The notes below the pieces were generated by a model. It saw only the letters and a list, made by a program, of their open reading frames with translations, was not told the origin of the DNA and searched no databases. 64,000 bases of DNA from Stagonosporopsis chrysanthemi (lineage: Eukaryota > Ascomycota > Dothideomycetes > Pleosporales > Didymellaceae): positions 1-64,000 of the forward strand of contig JAFISE010000052.1 in the NCBI GenBank assembly GCA_022560025.1. The letters run 5' to 3'. Position numbers and translations under genes: made by a program. Position 1 is the first letter of the stretch. Every line of letters starts with the position of its first letter. Shown one piece after another: positions 1 to 11,199 of this stretch.

Positions 1-1920
1 CGCGACGGCGCCGCCGTCTTCAACACCCGCCTCGGCGCCCCCAGAGGCCGCGACCGCGACCGCGACCGCGACCACGCCCGCGACCACGCCCGCAGCGATG
101 TAGAACGCTCGCGCCAGCGGCCCACGTACGGCCGCGACACGCTGCAGCTGTCTGGCTCAGTCGACCGCCCCGCAGGCGGCAAGCCCAAGCCCAAGCCGCG
201 CGAGCCCTACTCGTTCCTCAACCGCACCAGCGCCCCGCCGACGCTGGAGAGGGAGAGGGACCGCGAGCGCGCCTCCGACCGCAGAGACGCGGACGGCTCC
301 AGGAACCCGCGCGGCCGCGACACGGACAAGCGGCGCACCAAGCCCGACGCCTTCCACGCCCTCAAGATGCAGCGCTCGCTGCACGAGATCCCCTACGCCT
401 CGCGCAAGGCCGTCAAGGGCAAGCTCGACCAGTACGACGCCTTTGACAAGTTCCCCCTGCTCGACTCGGTCCAGGCCGCCGTCCACGACGCCCTGCCCGA
501 CCTCGAGTACCGCAACCCCACCCCCGCCCAGGCCGTCGCCATCCCCGCCCTGCTCGGCCTGCGCAAGGAGAAGCGCACGCGGGGTGCCTCCAAGAGCGCC
601 GCTGGCCCCGACGCCTTCCTCCTCGCCGCCGAGACGGGCTCCGGCAAGACGCTCGCCTACCTCCTCCCCACCCTCGACGCCATCAAGCGCGAAGAAGCCC
701 AGGAGAAGGAAGACGAGGCCGCCGCCGCCGCCGCCGCCGCCGCCGCTGAGGACGCCGCCGCTGCCGCCGACCCCGCCACCAAGCGCAACGACATGTTCGA
801 CGTCCCCGAGCCCAGCGTGAACAAGGCCGTCGACCCGGCCCGCCCGCGCGCCATCATCCTCGTGCCCTCCGCCGAGCTCGTCGCCCAGGTCGGCGCCGTC
901 GCCAAATCCCTCGCCCACACCATCAAGTTCCGCGCCGCCCCCATCAGTGCAAAGATGAGCGCCACCGTCATCCGCAACCGCCTCTTCAACGAGCACGGCG
1001 TCGACGTCGTCATCAGCACCCCGCCCCTCCTCGCCAGCATCGCCGAGTCCAACCCCAACATCCTCGCCCGCGTCACCCACCTCGTCTGCGACGAGGCCGA
1101 CTCGCTCTTCGACCGCTCCTTCAAGCCCGCCACCACCGAGATCCTCGACCGCGCCACCCCGTCCCTCAAGAAACTCATCCTCTGCTCCGCCACCATCCCC
1201 AAGTACCTCGACAAGCACCTCGCCGACCGCTTCCCCGACATGATCCGCCTCGTCACCCCGAACCTGCACGCCATCCCGCGCCGCGTCCAGCTGGGCGTCG
1301 TCGACGTCAACAAGGAGCCCTACCGCGGCAACAAGCTGCTCGCCTGCGCCGACACCATCTGGCAGATTGGCAAGTCGGCCGCCGAGTACAGCGACGAGTC
1401 CGGCACCGAGAGCGTCCCCACAAAGCGCATCCTCGTCTTCGTCAACGAGCGCGACGACACCGACGCCGTCGCCGCCTACCTCGCCAAAAAGGGCATCGAC
1501 GCACTGGCCTTCCACCGCGACACCGACCCCGTGCGCCAGGCGCGCACGCTGGCTAGCTTCACGGATGGGAGCATCAGTCCCTCGTTTGCCCTCGCCAAGC
1601 AGGCCCAACTCGACGCATCCTCCACCTCCACCTCCCCCTCCCCCTCCCAGCAGGACAAAGAAACTCCCTCCCGCGCCCTCCCCAACACAAAAGTCATCGT
1701 CACCACCGACCTCGGCTCCCGCGGCATCGACACCGTCTCCGTGCGCCACGTCATCCTCTACGACGTGCCCCACACGACTATCGACTTCATCCACCGCCTG
1801 GGCCGCACGGGGCGGATGGGGCGCAGGGGGAGGGGGATAGTGTTGCTGGGCGCGGGAGATCGCGCCGACGTCGTGCGGGAGGTGAGGGAGGCCATGTTCA
1901 GGGGGGAGGCGCTGATTTAG
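1..1920 (+). CDS. MRH4: Mitochondrial DEAD-box ATP-dependent RNA helicase, MRH4-like (5' partial)
   Basis: The frame is open from base 1 to the TAG at 1918-1920, so the true start lies upstream; an internal ATG at 367 is not the start, because an Arg/Asp-rich basic stretch precedes it. Helicase motifs occur in order: Q-motif-like PTPAQAVAIP near 505-535, motif I AETGSGKT at 628-651, motif II DEAD near 1090, SAT near 1186, and motif VI HRLGRTGRMGR near 1792-1824. A low-complexity Ala/Glu insert (about 700-775) sits between motifs I and Ia. The family acts in mitochondrial large-ribosomal-subunit assembly. The assignment to MRH4 rests on the divergent N-terminal lead-in and overall resemblance; another organellar DEAD-box helicase is the alternative. 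Third codon positions are strongly C/G-biased, which opens a long antisense shadow frame. Confidence 0.85.
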   Translation, partial: RDGAAVFNTRLGAPRGRDRDRDRDHARDHARSDVERSRQRPTYGRDTLQLSGSVDRPAGGKPKPKPREPYSFLNRTSAPPTLERERDRERASDRRDADGSRNPRGRDTDKRRTKPDAFHALKMQRSLHEIPYASRKAVKGKLDQYDAFDKFPLLDSVQAAVHDALPDLEYRNPTPAQAVAIPALLGLRKEKRTRGASKSAAGPDAFLLAAETGSGKTLAYLLPTLDAIKREEAQEKEDEAAAAAAAAAAEDAAAAADPATKRNDMFDVPEPSVNKAVDPARPRAIILVPSAELVAQVGAVAKSLAHTIKFRAAPISAKMSATVIRNRLFNEHGVDVVISTPPLLASIAESNPNILARVTHLVCDEADSLFDRSFKPATTEILDRATPSLKKLILCSATIPKYLDKHLADRFPDMIRLVTPNLHAIPRRVQLGVVDVNKEPYRGNKLLACADTIWQIGKSAAEYSDESGTESVPTKRILVFVNERDDTDAVAAYLAKKGIDALAFHRDTDPVRQARTLASFTDGSISPSFALAKQAQLDASSTSTSPSPSQQDKETPSRALPNTKVIVTTDLGSRGIDTVSVRHVILYDVPHTTIDFIHRLGRTGRMGRRGRGIVLLGAGDRADVVREVREAMFRGEALI

Positions 1921-2215
1921 GCTTGACAACAGTACTGATGGAGAGGTGTGTATATTGTGTGTGTATGTATACCAGCTGGAGACGGACATGACGTTGTACG
2001 ATAGAGTGTAGACCCGACCACGACAGCATGGCATGGCATGGCATTGCAGGCGTTCACCACCCGGCGCGGAAGGGGAAAAAAAATCAGACTGTCCAGTAGT
2101 AGTACCACCTCGTCCCAACCTCCTGCACCATGCACCCACACCATCTCCCCCCTTCCCCTTTCCCCACCATGTCCTCATACTCTTGAACCCCTACTCTGCC
2201 CCACCCTCCCTTCCC

Positions 2216-3070
2216 CTACACCCCCTTCCCCTCCCACATCCCCACTCCCTTCCCGCCCCCTTTCCCTCCCTCTACCCTCTTCTCCCCCCTCCCCCTGACA
2301 ACCTTCCAAACCTCGCCCACCCGCCCGCCCCACACCCACACCCCCAGCGTCGCACACGTCAGCGGCACCGCGCACACAAAGTAGATCCAGATGGCGCTTG
2401 ACACGGTCCAGCCCGACATGATATCCGTATCGGTACTACTCCCACCTGACATGGAAGATTGGGGCGGCGTGTAGTCGAAGAAGGACATGCTGAAGATGGC
2501 CTGAGGGGGTTAGCATTCACGGGACCGGATCCATGGGCTGAGTGAGAAAGCGGATGATGGATGGTGGATTGGATGATGGACAATGGACAATGGATGATGG
2601 ATAATGGACAACGGATGATACGTACAGACAAAAACGTCGGCGGCAGGAACGCCATGCTCACCACGGCAATAGAGCGCATGGCGCCGCTGTCTCGCTTGGC
2701 CGCCTCGCCCAGCCGCGTCATCACCTCACTGTCCTGCTGGGCAATCATGTTGTGCGCCTACACAGTCTGGTATCAGTTTGTGGTTGCGGTCTTTGGGGGA
2801 GAGACGACGAAGAGACGACGAAGAGACGACGAAGAAGAGACGAAGAAGAAAAAGAAGAAGAAGAAGAGAAAGAGATGGAAGAGAAAAAAAGGAGGAAAGC
2901 CAGAAACAAGGAAACAAGAGAGAAACAAGAGAAAAATAAAGAGGGGCGTCCAAACCTGCGCAACCTCGTTCCCCAACCTCTCCTTATTCGCAATCGCCCT
3001 CTGCACCAGTGCCCCCAGCACCTGCATCTGGAAACCGACATGTCGCTGCGGCCCATCCTCCACTGCCTTC

Positions 3071-3124
<54 letters not shown>

Positions 3125-3933
3125 ATACTACTACCAATACTACTCCTTCTCGCAGCGCCGCCCACGCGTTCAATATCCTGCAGCAGCGCCTCCGTCGTCT
3201 GCAGCGACACAGTCAGAACCTCAGTGATGTGGATAGCGTGACGCGCGGCTTCGTGCATGGGGAGGAAGCCCGAGGGGCCGCGGGCCGCGAGGGAGCGGTC
3301 CTGTTATGCGCGTGTCAGTATCAGTGTCAGTATCAGCATCAGCATCAGTGTCAGTGACAATGCGGGCTTGCGAAGGAAGGTGCAGAAAGCAGATCAAGAA
3401 AAAAGGAGAAAGGGGAGGGGGGGGCTTACAATCTCAATCCCCCTCACGATATCGCGCATAGACCACAGCGAGCGGTCTTGCGTGGCTATAACGGCCTCGA
3501 CGACGGGGACATGCAGGGCGTGGGGCTCGGCGTGGGCTGATGCTGTATCGAGGAGGAGGAGGTGTGCCAGAGCGTCCTGGAGGAGGCGGGTGAAGAGCGG
3601 AGGCACGCCGATGCACAGCATCATGCAGCTTCCGGGGGCGGTCCAGCGGGAGCAGAACGTCATCTCGTGCCATGTGTAGCTTGATTTGGAGTCTCGGGCT
3701 GTCATCTTGACGAGGAAGCGGAACCAGGTGTCTGTAAAGGGGGGTGAGCTGCTGCTAGGATTCTTCATGCTGGGCTGACTTGCGGTGGCTTTCGAGACGG
3801 CCGGTGTTATCGAAGACTTCTGCGCTTCTGAAGAAACCGTTCGAGCGGCGGTAGACGTCTGTGAGTAGGTATTTGGGAATGCTGAATAGCTGGATGAGTT
3901 CGGGCGCGGGGAGCGTGGTGACGGTGAAGACAT
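2216..3933 (-). CDS. CorA-like divalent-cation transporter-family membrane protein
   Basis: Four exons join in phase: 3933-3430, 3300-2956, 2757-2626 and 2500-2216, each bounded by GT..AG (donors GTAAGC, GTTTGG, GTACGT), giving 421 residues. The C-terminal part matches the fungal CorA-like layout: a helical segment ending NMIAQQDSEVMTRLGEAAKRD, then a first membrane segment (PPTFLSAIFSMSFFDY) and a second (AIWIYFVCAVPLTCATLG). The GMN motif that follows the first helix in true CorA magnesium channels is replaced by SMS, as is usual for these fungal relatives, so transport activity is uncertain. A poly-Ser run is encoded by an AGT microsatellite in exon 2. Intron 2 (2758-2955) is unusually long for this window and very pyrimidine-rich on the coding strand. 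The gene is convergent with the MRH4-like gene, 295 bp away. Confidence 0.75.
3071..3112. repeat. (CTA)n trinucleotide microsatellite, coding for poly-Ser
   Basis: About 14 uninterrupted CTA units, read as AGT (Ser) on the minus strand within exon 2 of the CorA-like gene, followed by degenerate ACC/ACT units to about 3145. It is likely to be length-polymorphic. Confidence 0.9.
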
Positions 3934-4554
3934 CTTCTTCGATCAGGCTGTGAGCGCATCAGCCAGGGTCAGCAATCGATTTGAACAAGGTGTACATGTA
4001 TTGCAGGCTTGGTGTTGTATTTTCCTATGACTTTCTTAGGAGACAAATCTACGTGTAGGCAAGATTGCTGACCTTTAGATGTTCGAGTCTCTTCGCTTCT
4101 GGCACCCATGCTCCGGCAGCTGCATTTGCTTCAGCCTACGTCCTTCACAACTACATGCTTACTCACAGAAACGCAACACACTGAGTGGTTGCATTCTAGT
4201 TATTTCTTCAATTTTCCTGTCATTCCAAAAGTGGTGTACAGGGCTGGTACTTATAGTATTAGGTACTTGTTGACCGGACGTCAGGCTTCGCCCCCCTCGA
4301 AGCTGTAGAACACTGTACAGACGACCAATGAGCACGAGATCAGCTAAAACCGCCTGCATCATCCGCGGTACTTGGCAGATTCGACGCCACTTTTGCCTGA
4401 TAAGCGCCAGCTGACATGCAGGCGCAGCCAGATGGCAAGGCTGAGCGGCTATTCGACGCACGTCTGCCGGGCTGTGGCCTTCTGAGCAGCACTAGTAACA
4501 TCTCCATTCCATCCTCTTCACCCACATGCCCTCATTTTCTCAACCGACGTGCGT
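3934..4554. other. Intergenic, divergent promoter region
   Basis: Lies between the start of the minus-strand CorA-like gene and the plus-strand PNP-NACHT relic. No convincing coding frame, RNA gene or repeat is visible. Confidence 0.5.
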
Positions 4555-7500
4555 ATGCCGCGCCAGCTTCGTCGCGTAGATTACACCGTAGGATGGGTGT
4601 GCGCTCTGCCGGTGGAGCTGGCGGCGGCGCAGCTCATGCTCGACGAACAGCACGCCGATCTCGAACGCGACCCGATCGACAACCAAGACAACCTGTACGT
4701 CCTCGGCTCAATCAACGGACACAATGTGGCTATCGGGTACCTGCCTGCTGGGCAGATTGGGATTGGCTCCGCTGCTGTTGTAGCAACGCAGATGTTGGCA
4801 ACGTTCAAGCGGCTTCGCTTCGGCCTGATGGTGGGCATCGGCGGTGGGGTCCCCAGTGGCGATGCCGATATCAGACTTGGCGATGTTGTGGTCAGTCAAC
4901 CTGATGGCACGTTCGGTGGTGTTGTGCAGTATGACATGGGCAAGGAAACGAGAGACGGTTTCCGGCGGACTGGTTCCCTCAATGCTCCGCCGCAGACTTT
5001 ACTCAACGCCGTGTCAAGGATTCAGGCAGATTAATTGCTCGGGAAAAGCAGGTTGTACGAGCATGCTTTGAGATTGGAAAGCTCGAAACATTTCCAACGG
5101 AGGAAGGCAGGGCATGATGTTCTGTTCGAGGCCGCCTACGACCATGTTGGCTCCACAGAACGTGCGTCAAGTGCAGCGCTGATAGATTGGAAGATCGAGA
5201 GCCGCGAATCGATGGAGAGGAGGTGGTTGTTCATTATGGAACGATTGCATCAGGCAATCGAGTCATGAAGAATGCGGTTGAGAGGGACAAGGCTAGTGAG
5301 CAGCTCGGCGGCGTGCTTTGCTTTGAGATGGAAGCCGCGGGGCTGATGAACACCTTCCCTTGTCTCGTTGTTCGCGGGATCTGCGACTACTCCGACACCC
5401 ACAAGAACGACCGTTGGCACGCCTACGCCGCAGGCATCGCGGCTGCATACGCAAGAGAAGTGTTATCAGTCATCAAGCCTGTTGAAGTTGCAGGCACACA
5501 GACGGTAGAGAGTGGCATTACACGTAGTGGTTAGTCAACAAGACATCCCATGTACTTGTCTCTCTGACGCTTGATTGAGCAGACGCAACTCCCTCTCAGC
5601 AAGAAGATCACAGAGCTCCCACAACCGAAACCGTGTCCCGGCTTGATGTGCCTCTCACCAACCATGCTGCTGAAACATGTGGGCCTTCAGAAACCGACCA
5701 AAATGGATCACGCAAGAGCGTAAGCCAGCCCTCAGCCCATGGAGTAGTACTTTCGGACGAACGACGTAAGACAATCACGGCTAGCCTCCAATTCAAGCAG
5801 AGAGATGCTCGACTCCTCACTCTCAAACAAGCTCAAGCGAAGACATGCCAATGGCTCCTGAAGAATGCACAATACCTGGACTGGATGCACGCCGCCAAGA
5901 TCGCTGAGCATCGCGGCTTTTTCTGGATCAAAGGAAAGCCAGGTTCAGGGAAGTCTATCATGATGAAGTTCCTGTTCTCTCATGCCAAGAGATACATGAA
6001 ATGGAGCCTCGTTCTGTCCTTCTTTTTCAACGCACGAGGCGAGACTCTTGAAAAGACAACATCTGGTCTGTACCGCGCTCTGGTGTTGCAACTTCTTGAG
6101 AAAGCGCCTCAGACGTGGGAGGCATTCGATGACGATGAATATGATGCTATACTCAATCTGGTGGAGCACTCCGGTTGGTCGGACAAGGTGCTTCGTCAGC
6201 TGTTCATCCGCTGCATCCAGAAGCTGGGAGATCGTCGAGTCGTCTGTTACATAGACGCCTTGGATGAATGTCCTGAGGACGATATCCGCGACATGCTTTC
6301 CTTTTTCGAAGAGATTGGAGTGACTGAAATCATAGCAGAATTCCGCGTCTGCTTCTCTAGTCGGCACTATCCTGAGATAAGCATCCGCACCGGGCTGCAG
6401 CTGGTGCTCGAGGCCGAAGCAGAACACACGAACGATATCACCCTCTTTATCGATGCTAATCTGAAGATTGGAAACTCCTCGCAGTTCGAAGACATCAGAT
6501 CCGAGATCTTACGGAAAGCGTCTGGCATCTTTCTTTGGGTACATCTCGTCGTCCCTGTGCTGAACAAGGAATACGACGCAGGGAGAATCAAAGCTTTGAA
6601 GAAACGACTTGCAGAAATCCCTGTTGGTCTTCACAATCTATTTGTCGACATGCTCACTCGGGACCAGCTGAGACTGAGGTTCCTTCGCGTCAGTGTCGAA
6701 GTCCTCTAACATGCCGCTCGACCGTTGAGTCCAGGCGAGTTCCGCATTGCTATTGAGACCTACTGCGAAGAAATACATATCGACGACTGTCATGCAACAT
6801 TTGAATCGATGAGTCCCGAGAATCTGAGAAAGTTTGTTCTTGATTCCTCGAAAGGACTGGCTGAGATTACTAAATCCAAAGAACCGACGGTCCAGTGGAT
6901 ACACGAATCTGTGCGAGATTTTTTCCTCAAAGAAGAGGGACTCAGTAAGCTACGGTCCGCCGAAAGTAGCCTTAAAGAATCGGGACACAGCCTTCTCATC
7001 AAGCTTTGCTTGCAACGATTGGATCACTTTTCTGGCGACATGAAACGCGACGAGGACGTGCCCTTCTTACCCTACGCCATGGATCATATACTATTTCATG
7101 CGAACGAAGCGCAGAAGGCATACATAGAACAGAGCGCGTTCCTGGACACATTCAACAAGATATATGGTCCACGCCCCCATTTCCTGTACTGCCTGGCTGC
7201 CTATGGTGCGGACGAGCTCATACGAATCCACCCGGAGAGAAATCGTCACTTGGAGCTTCGAGACGGTCCTTATGGTCTCCCTCTTCTGGCAGCTCTGTCC
7301 TCCGGCCATAACGCAGCTGCTCGTGCCCTACTCGGTCTTCCGCGTTTCAGCGGGGACGGCAGCACTCAAGCAAACCAGTTAACACCTCGCTTCTCTAGTG
7401 CTATGAGGAAAGAGCTTTCCAGGAAGACGCGGCACTATTTGTCAGTTCTCTGTCAATACGGAGACATAGATCTCTTGAGATGCTCTTTGGTTACGGAAAG

Positions 7501-8773
7501 TAGCAAAGGGAACACGGCAACGCCTAAGGAACTTTATGCTTCTGCATCTTCTGAAGCTGTTGTGGATATGCTCATGTCATTTCGAGGACACGAACCCTCG
7601 CAAATATATACGCTTCAGCAACAACTAGGAACGCCCGTGGATCTTGAAGACGATGGCCATATCAAGACGGAATTGCCGTTCTTGAAGTCGTACTTGGCAG
7701 AACGACCAGCCACTATAGCCGACTCTGGTTTCTGGGGGAAAAACTCACATTTGTTGATCTATGCGGCCTCCAGAGGGTTTGACAGAATTGCAAGACCGTG
7801 CATCAAGGTCGAGGGTACCTCTCGCGATCCCAAACTTATTCCGCCCATTTTAAAGGCTATAGTTAATGGGACAGGGAGGCAAGGGGGTCGGTTGCAGGTT
7901 CTAGAGCGGCTGCTGGAAGCTGGAATACTCCCTATCGATCAGCATCGGCAATTTCTCGGAAAACAATTATTCGAGGCAATTTGCCGGCCACACAACGAGG
8001 ACGTAGTCCTTGCGATCCTGACCATATTCAAAGTCGACCTCGAAGCTACAAACGAGGAGGGATCGACGCCACTGCTCTGGGCAATGTCACAAGGAAGAAA
8101 AGCCTACGTGAAGATGTTTTTGGAGGCAGGCTCTAGCCCCATGGCTCGGGTCCGTTACGATGGTGCAACTGCACTCATGCTTGCGATAAAGTTGGGTGAT
8201 ATCGGTTTTTTCAGACTAATTTTGAGTCATCCAAAGACTAGAATGAACGCCCGAGATAATGCCAAACGGACGGCCCTGTCGTGGTGCGCCATGGTGGCTG
8301 ACGGAGTCGCGATCGGGATAATCATCATTTTGCAAGGAAGAGCAGATCTGCGCCCGAATTTGGTTGATAAGTCGGGTCGCACAGCACTGATGCGGGCTGT
8401 GGACTCTGCAAATTACGCCTTGGTGACATGTATGGCCGAAATACCTGGCGTGGATGTGGACTTCGGGCCTCGCCGCAAGTCTACACCTTTGAGACTCAGT
8501 ATCAGACGTTATATTGAGACGAGGCATCGAGTCTTCTTGGGAATAGCCGAATTTCTCATTAGGTCGGGTGCTGATCTTCATTGTGCGAAAAAGACTCCAA
8601 CACCAGCTGAGCTTATCGCTGAATACGACAAGGATGTACATGCTGAATTAGAAAAGTTTTGGAAAGACAGAGAAGATCTGAAAGCTCGAGCAAGCGAAGA
8701 AGCTTTCGGCGACGGCATATTACAGGATTTTCAATGGCCGAATGCGAAGATTCGTGCAGCATCAAGCGAATAA
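4555..8773 (+). pseudogene. PNP-NACHT-ankyrin NLR-like receptor, disrupted by two stops and a frameshift
   Basis: The order is that of fungal STAND/NLR proteins. A nucleoside-phosphorylase-like domain (4570-5500) opens with DYTVGWVCALPVELAAA and contains MVGIGGGVPS, VVVHYGTIASGN, LCFEMEAAGLMN and VRGICDYSDTHKN. An intron follows at 5524-5582 (GTAGTG..GCAG, phase 1). The NACHT domain has Walker A GKPGSGKS at 5933-5956 and Walker B VVCYIDALDE at about 6239-6268. The C-terminal part has ankyrin-like repeats (for example TPLLWAMSQGRKAYVKMFLEAG). The reading is broken by TAA at 5032-5034, by a one-base shift near 5155-5160, and by TAA at 6707-6709; homologous sequence resumes in the expected register after each. 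In fungi this class senses non-self or heterokaryon incompatibility signals. The intact ancestor would have been about 1,385 residues. Sequencing error could explain one lesion but hardly three. Confidence 0.82.
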
Positions 8774-8885
8774 GTATGAAAGCCCGCACGAGCTTTGTGC
8801 CGGACTGTGAGCAAGCAATTACTCAACGACTTCTCGTTTCCATGCTCATGGATATTCAGATTTCTCTCTTAGCAACCTAGGCGGT

Positions 8886-10162
8886 CTACAGCTTCGCCCT
8901 CACCAAAGAAGCACTACTGTTATGTAGATACGCCATCATCTCCAGTGCGCCGTCATGGCTCGCGCCTCCGCTAGCGCCAGAGGGATCCTGCACATAGAAA
9001 ACCATATACGGCATACTCATCGCATCACTCTTGAACACGCGGACCTTGGAGATGAACTTTGATCCGCCGAGCTTGTCCTTGTGCTGGATCAGGAAGAAGC
9101 CATGCGACCTACCGAGAGGAGAACCTGGAGCACGTCAGAAGTCAATCCTCACCAATTCGAATACCAGATAAAGCTCACCCAACAGCGCAAGCCCCTGTTC
9201 ACTGTCCATGCTAAACTCGGTACCCGGCCACGTGCCCGGCGCACTCCTCGGTGGCGTCAGTTTCTCATGGGCTTGTCGAATCAGGCCCTGCGTCTCCATG
9301 TTTACGATCAAGCAGTTGAAGAAGTACTTGATGTTTTTGATATCGCGACCCGCGGTGGCCCGATTCCAAAATGCCCATGTCACATCAGAAGCAGACCGAA
9401 TATGAGGAAGTTCGTTTTCCTTGGGATCGCGGCCCCAGAGCTGTTTGGCACCGTGGGCTGGGGACTTGCGATCGAGGGCCAGGATTGCGCCGCCTATTGG
9501 GTTGATGCCGATACTGTAGTATCCCATAGTGACCTGATCGTAATTAATAACGGCTAAGTGCCGGAATGCTGAAAGTTTGAACTCACCTGGTACTTCTCTT
9601 TATCGCAAGCTTCGTACTTCTGGTCTTTCGGCTTCGGCAGCTTACCAACGAGATTCTTCTTGATCAGAGGACCGTCCCAGTGCTCAGCAATAAAACACTC
9701 GTTCGGACCGCCAGCGTTCTTGGACTGGGTGCTCATGCCTAGCTCCTCGAACGCGCGTCCGATCTTGTGGTAAGAAGCAAAGTCGCACTGCTTGTCGAGG
9801 TCCTTCTTCTGCTTGTCCGGGTTGTCATTCCAGCCCCATGCCCTCATCTCGGCCTTGAGGTCGCCATCGAAGGAGCTCTTTGCGGTCTCTCCCATGTTCC
9901 AGATAGTCGCGGCCTCGGCGTCGGTCCCCTTCATGGCTGCGAGCAGCTTTCGGCCTCTCGCGACGTTGGAAGCCCATGCTTGATCGTTGTTGGCAGCGGC
10001 TGTGACGTGGCCTGGCCAGTCGGTCGAGACATCGAAGGCATTGGTGGTGTTGAGCAAGTGATCGTTCGGTATGTTGTCGAGCGAAGCGTCCGATCGAGGT
10101 AGTGTGATTGCAGCCGCAGCACTTGCGAAGAGGGCCACGCCCAGTGCAAAGTTGAACTTCAT
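8886..10162 (-). CDS. Secreted protein of unknown function
   Basis: Three exons, 10162-9587, 9533-9179 and 9124-8886, join in phase to 389 residues (donors GTGAGT and GTGAGC, acceptors CAG). The N-terminus is a clear signal peptide: MKFNFALGVALFASAAAA is followed by a likely cleavage region before ITLPRSD. The mature part is soluble, with several cysteines (for example near CDFASYHK, NECFIAEHW and YEACDKEKYQ) and aromatic-rich segments (MGYYSIGINPIGGAILALD). I do not recognise a catalytic motif. It is followed on the same strand by another surface protein, which suggests a small run of extracellular proteins. It could be an extracellular enzyme or an effector-like protein; the sequence does not decide. 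Confidence 0.75.
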
Positions 10163-10548
10163 GCTGAGAGGACACCCAATGAGAAAGTTGATATGGTATC
10201 GCCAGTGGAAGGAAAGCCAAAGCGGCCCGAGATCAGTGAGCTTCGGGTATGACCAGGGTCACCACGTGGCGCCCCTCTGTCGCAGGTGAAAGAAGAATTC
10301 GCATGCGTTCTTTGAGGTAGCCACAACAACAACACTACAAAGCTTCGATCTGAAGTTCACCAACGTCGTCTTGATCATTGCACCAGAGAATCCGATGTCA
10401 AGCTGGACAGTTGAGGTTGCACAATCAATTATCATTCAATATTCTCAATTGGGGTGCACTGAGTTGAGTGTCAGTACAACGAAGTCGTGAAACATATACT
10501 GATAGCCCCTACACACGCCTGATTCGAATGCCAAAAGAGCATCGTGCT
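10163..10548. other. Intergenic
   Basis: A 386-bp stretch upstream of the secreted protein and downstream of the GPI-anchored candidate. Nothing else is visible. Confidence 0.5.
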
Positions 10549-11199
10549 CTACAATAGCAGACCACCGAACACACCCGCTGCAACACCGACGAAGCCTCCG
10601 CCGAACAACATGCCATTGATGGCCGCACCGGCAGTAGAAGCCTGTGCAGGTGCAGAACCAGTGCTCGATACACCAGCAGAGGCAGCAGCAGTTCCTGATC
10701 CGGGTGCCGGCGTGATGCTACCGGTCGACGCACTCTGCGCTGAAGTCTGAGAAGCCGAGGCAGAACTCGCAGATTCGGAACCGGTCTGCGCGAGCTTGTC
10801 TTCCCCAGCCGTAACTGTAACAGTCAACTGTCCCACCTCGGAGCTTTCATAAGTGGTCGTGCTGGACCCTGGGAAGTTGGCTTCACTACCACCGGCGGTT
10901 TCCATGCAGACCGCGCTGCTTGATGCGATAATGCAGTCCTGGGTTGCTGTGAAATCGGTGTTCGGGTCAGACATGTCGATGTTGTATGTCGATGGGCCTA
11001 CGATGAGGGTATGCGCAGGGAACAGTCCGCAGTCGGTGTCTATGCAAGCCAGGGCAAGGGTGGTTGCCTCGCTGCTGACTCCGACGACAGATGCAGCAAC
11101 CATGTCTGCATCACCGCCGATAAGTGGAACAATGAGAGTACTGTTTTGCTGGGCTACAGCCATGCTGAGCAAAGTTGAAATAATGAATGCAGAGATCAT
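10549..11199 (-). CDS. Small Ser/Thr/Ala-rich GPI-anchored cell-surface protein candidate
   Basis: A single exon of 216 residues. The first 16-17 residues (MISAFIISTLLSMAVAQ) form a signal peptide. The globular part (about 20-115) has four cysteines, in ALACIDTDCG and QDCIIASSSAVCME, suggesting two disulfides. A Ser/Ala/Thr-rich stalk follows (about 120-190). The C-terminal tail GGGFVGVAAGVFGGLLL is hydrophobic and preceded by small residues (STAGAA), the usual GPI-addition layout. Proteins with this architecture are common in Pezizomycotina cell walls and have no known enzymatic activity. Confidence 0.8.
   Translation of the reverse strand: MISAFIISTLLSMAVAQQNSTLIVPLIGGDADMVAASVVGVSSEATTLALACIDTDCGLFPAHTLIVGPSTYNIDMSDPNTDFTATQDCIIASSSAVCMETAGGSEANFPGSSTTTYESSEVGQLTVTVTAGEDKLAQTGSESASSASASQTSAQSASTGSITPAPGSGTAAASAGVSSTGSAPAQASTAGAAINGMLFGGGFVGVAAGVFGGLLL

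Noticed and set aside
157..2178. A 673-codon open frame on the minus strand opposite the MRH4-like gene
   Set aside because: Gly/Val/Asp-rich translation without any domain; it is the antisense shadow of a gene with extreme C/G third positions.
5535..5632. Stop codon at 5532-5534 considered as a further lesion in the NLR relic
   Set aside because: It lies within a well-formed 59-nt intron (5524-5582) that joins the PNP and NACHT parts in phase.
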